A stretch of DNA of 32,717 nt from an uncultured Fibrobacter sp. (GTDB lineage Bacteria > Fibrobacterota > Fibrobacteria > Fibrobacterales > Fibrobacteraceae), in NCBI RefSeq assembly GCF_900316465.1, contig NZ_ONDD01000025.1, positions 1 through 32,717 on the forward strand, written 5' to 3'. Made by a program: the position numbers and the translations under genes. Under the pieces are notes generated by a model. It had not been told where the DNA came from. It made no database searches and worked only from the letters and a program-made list of their open reading frames with translations. Position 1 is the first letter of the stretch; each line of letters opens with the position of its first letter. This document shows positions 30,750-32,717 of this stretch, one piece after another.

Positions 30750-32171
30750 TTACTTGATCGCAATTCTTTGCATTAGGCTCTTGGAACCATCGCGCACGCG
30801 CACCACGTACATGCCTTCGGCAACCTTCAAGTCGACAGAGCCCTTCACGTTCTTTGCGCTGAATACCGGGCGGCCCTGCATGTCGAATACGTCGACCTTG
30901 GCGGCGGTGGCGCCTGCAATAAAGAGCGTGCGGTCAGAGAGGTGCATCGAGAGGCTGCTCATGCCGGCAATGCTCTTGATTGCGATGGTAGAGTCGTTCG
31001 ATGTCGTGTCCTTCTTGGTGGTGTCTGTCTTGGTTGTATCCGTTTTAGTCGTGTCGGTTTTCGTAGTGTCCTGCTTTACCGTATCCTGCGGCGGTTCATA
31101 CGTCTTAAGTCTCACCAAGATGCTGTCGAAAGCCGGTTTGGGTTGCAGGTTATCGTCATAGATAAGGCCCTTTTGCCTGTTCAGGCCGCCAAGCCAACTC
31201 CATTTATCAGAAACGCCCCAAATCAGGTAGGTGTCCGCATTCGGTTCTTCAAGGATGATGTCCAGGTACTGGCGGAAAGTCTGGCCTTGGCGTTCAAGAT
31301 CGCTCTTGCTCACGTTGATGCCGCTCTTGAATCCGATATCGAGTTCGGTGATTTTCAGCTTGATATTGAGTTTTGCAAGTTCCTTGGCAAGGGAACGGAG
31401 ACTGTCCGGCGAACCGATAAAGTGCTTGTCGGTCGTGGTGTCTTCCACGTGCGTCTGGGAACCCACGCAGGTGATAGGAATGCCGTTGGCGACCCAGCGC
31501 TTCACCTGTTCCAGCAAGAAGCCTGCCTTGGCCTTCGGGTTTACGCCCTGTTCCAGGTTGTAGTCGTTGTAGCAGAGCTCCGCGTTGGGGTCGGCGGCGT
31601 GCGCCCACACGAAGGCGGAGTCGATAAATTCGGGGCCGATTCCCTGGTACCACACGGAATAGGAACGCCATTGGGGTTCGTTGTTGCTGATGGCCTCGTT
31701 CACCACGTCCCATTCATCCACCTGGCCTTTCCAGTGTCCGACCACGTTGTTGATGTGGTTCTTGAGCACGCTGAGAAGTTTCTTTTTGTCGTTCTTGTAG
31801 TTGTTCACCCAGTTCGGAACCTGGCTGTGCCAGGCGAGGGCATGGCCACGGACACGCATGCCGTTCTGCTTTGCGTACTTGACCATCTTGTCGCCGTTAT
31901 TGTAGTTGAAACGGTTTTCGCTCGGTTCGGTGGCGTCGAATTTCATCTCGTTTTCGGCAACGACGATGTTGAACTGCGTCTTGTGAACTTGTTCGTACTG
32001 CGAGGGAAGGCCGCCGCCAAACCACTGCGAGTTTAAAATGGCACCGATATAGATGTTGTTTTTGTCTGCCAGTGACCTGAGTGTTTCATCTGCAGCGACG
32101 GCGCTTGTGAGTCCTGCACCGAGAAGGGTCGCGCACAATGCGAAACCCGCAATGGAATGATTGCTCATCAT
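30750..32171 (-). CDS. Secreted GH10 endo-1,4-beta-xylanase with T9SS sorting domain
   Basis: A 473-residue enzyme that cuts xylan backbones. A signal peptide (cleavage near AVA-ADE, residue 27) is followed by a GH10 barrel (about 28-357): NEMKFDATEP, GHALAWHSQVPNW, acid/base E159 in WDVVNEA, nucleophile E276 in ITELDIG, and WGVSDKWSW. A DTTKT repeat linker (368-390) leads to a C-terminal domain of about 75 residues ending VDVFDMQGRPVFSAKN, GMYVVRVRDG and the final QRIAIK, the pattern of type IX (Por) secretion sorting domains. It should be exported across the outer membrane. ATG 32171 has AAGGAG upstream. TATATT at 32250-32245 is the likely -10 box. Confidence 0.95.
   Translation of the reverse strand: MMSNHSIAGFALCATLLGAGLTSAVAADETLRSLADKNNIYIGAILNSQWFGGGLPSQYEQVHKTQFNIVVAENEMKFDATEPSENRFNYNNGDKMVKYAKQNGMRVRGHALAWHSQVPNWVNNYKNDKKKLLSVLKNHINNVVGHWKGQVDEWDVVNEAISNNEPQWRSYSVWYQGIGPEFIDSAFVWAHAADPNAELCYNDYNLEQGVNPKAKAGFLLEQVKRWVANGIPITCVGSQTHVEDTTTDKHFIGSPDSLRSLAKELAKLNIKLKITELDIGFKSGINVSKSDLERQGQTFRQYLDIILEEPNADTYLIWGVSDKWSWLGGLNRQKGLIYDDNLQPKPAFDSILVRLKTYEPPQDTVKQDTTKTDTTKTDTTKTDTTKKDTTSNDSTIAIKSIAGMSSLSMHLSDRTLFIAGATAAKVDVFDMQGRPVFSAKNVKGSVDLKVAEGMYVVRVRDGSKSLMQRIAIK
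31002..31070 (-). repeat. DTTKT linker repeat in the xylanase gene
   Basis: Four to five 15-bp units encode Asp-Thr-Thr-Lys-Thr in tandem between the catalytic and sorting domains. Length may vary between strains by slippage. Confidence 0.8.
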
Positions 32172-32282
32172 TACTTCTCCTTATTTTATCGCCCCACACG
32201 ATCACTCGTGTATAAAATAATCAAAAATGACTGCAAAAGATGTAAATATACCGAAACCAAAAGTTCCATTTTTTAGGCTAAA

Positions 32283-32352
32283 AGGGGGAAAGTCTCCCCC
32301 TCGGCAAAGCCTGTAGTCTTTGCCTACCCCCTCGCCTAGGGGCTTCGCCCCT
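32283..32352 (-). repeat. Structured intergenic element, copy B
   Basis: Read on the minus strand: hairpin GGGG-CGAAG-CCCC, arm GAGGGGGTA, inner hairpin GGCAAAG/CTTTGCC, GAGGGGGAGACTT, closing CCCCCT. The order and the GAGGGGGAGACTT block match copy A at 26208-26275, while the hairpin sequences differ but stay paired. It lies upstream of the xylanase promoter. Confidence 0.6.
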
Positions 32353-32594
32353 AAAACCCCAAAAGGCCACAAAATCAAAATGCCCATGGCTCCAGAAAGT
32401 AAACGAAACTTGGCAACTTGTTGCCTTAGTTGAGTTATGCTCTATGAGTATAAGCTCGACTCGCTCACATGGATTCGGCCTTCGGCCTCTAATGTTCGCT
32501 CGCCGACTTACTTTCCTCCGCCTTTGGGCTTTTATCTCCCGCTGTCATGCCGGGCTGGCCAATAGCCACTTGCAGCTTTGCTGCTTAGAGTACC

Positions 32595-32640
32595 TTGGCA
32601 TAATACTAACCGAACAATGTTCGGAGTATTATGAAGCCAA
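32595..32640. repeat. Long nested inverted repeat
   Basis: TTGGC, ATAATACT, CCGAAC, loop AAT, GTTCGG, AGTATTAT and GCCAA: 19 paired bases with small bulges. There is no T run on either side, so it is not a simple terminator. Confidence 0.6.
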
Positions 32641-32717
32641 GTTACATCGGTGGCTGTGTTGTCATAATAAATTGGTAGCGGCACTAAAGTGCCGAGCCAC
32701 ACAGAGGATATGGTCCT

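Larger units (their letters stand above)
32172..32717. other. Gene-free right end, rich in palindromes
   Basis: No supported gene. Contains the xylanase promoter, structured element copy B, and then a run of hairpins: GGCAAC/GTTGCC, TTATGCTC/GAGTATAA (one wobble), GGCC-TTC-GGCC, GCAGC/GCTGC, the long nested stem at 32595-32640, and CGGCAC-TAAA-GTGCCG (32679-32694) inside GTGGCT/AGCCAC. The ATG at 32710 is too near the edge to call. Confidence 0.55.

Noticed and set aside
32701..32717. A gene starting with ATG at 32710
   Set aside because: Only two codons are visible and the AGAGGA ahead is too close to serve as a ribosome site.

Overview
The window looks like a chromosomal segment of a Fibrobacter-type rumen or gut fibre degrader. 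Three things point there: two proteins with the Fibrobacter succinogenes major paralogous (FISUMP) domain, a lichenase-like GH16 protein in the circularly permuted order known from F. succinogenes, and a GH10 xylanase with a type IX secretion (Por-like) C-terminal sorting domain. Many promoters carry a TATATT -10 box.

Positions 1 to about 12,000 are an accessory island, in part visibly AT-rich. In order it holds a cut-off Rpn-type PD-(D/E)XK nuclease, a Fic/Doc protein, an orphan unknown, a FISUMP protein, a DUF1232 membrane protein, a tightly packed GTPase cassette of three unknown-function genes followed by a tandem zinc-ribbon protein, two paralogous uracil-DNA-glycosylase-like proteins with the nonsense-mutated remnant of a second Fic gene between them, a double AAA+ ATPase, a RelB/DinJ-PIN toxin-antitoxin pair, a single-HKD phospholipase-D-like protein and a WYL-domain regulator. 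Five island transcription starts share one promoter design: the palindrome CGAC-N7-GTCG placed 10-11 bp upstream of TATATT. One of the five drives the WYL regulator, so it may control the island. This shared promoter set and the GTPase cassette are the best candidates for an undescribed system.

Positions 12,000 to about 21,000 are core genes: an AlgJ/AlgX-like SGNH protein, an operon of cysteine desulfurase, TcdA and D-aminoacyl-tRNA deacylase, a secreted FISUMP protein, the EF-P lysine ligase EpmA, a TlpA-like thioredoxin lipoprotein, and pilT-pilC of the type IV pilus. The cysteine desulfurase and pilT promoters sit so close to the start codon that leaderless mRNAs are likely.

Positions 21,000 to the end are fermentation and fibre genes: pyruvate formate-lyase activase and pyruvate formate-lyase, separated by an antiparallel GH16 glucanase lipoprotein; alaS followed by a sodium:alanine symporter; and a GH10 xylanase. 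The long intergenic stretches at 21,022-21,431, 25,980-26,429 and 32,172-32,717 hold no credible gene but are dense in palindromes. They include two copies of a structured element (26,208-26,275 plus; 32,283-32,352 minus), each upstream of the next gene in the same orientation. No tRNA, rRNA, CRISPR array, transposase or phage gene was seen.
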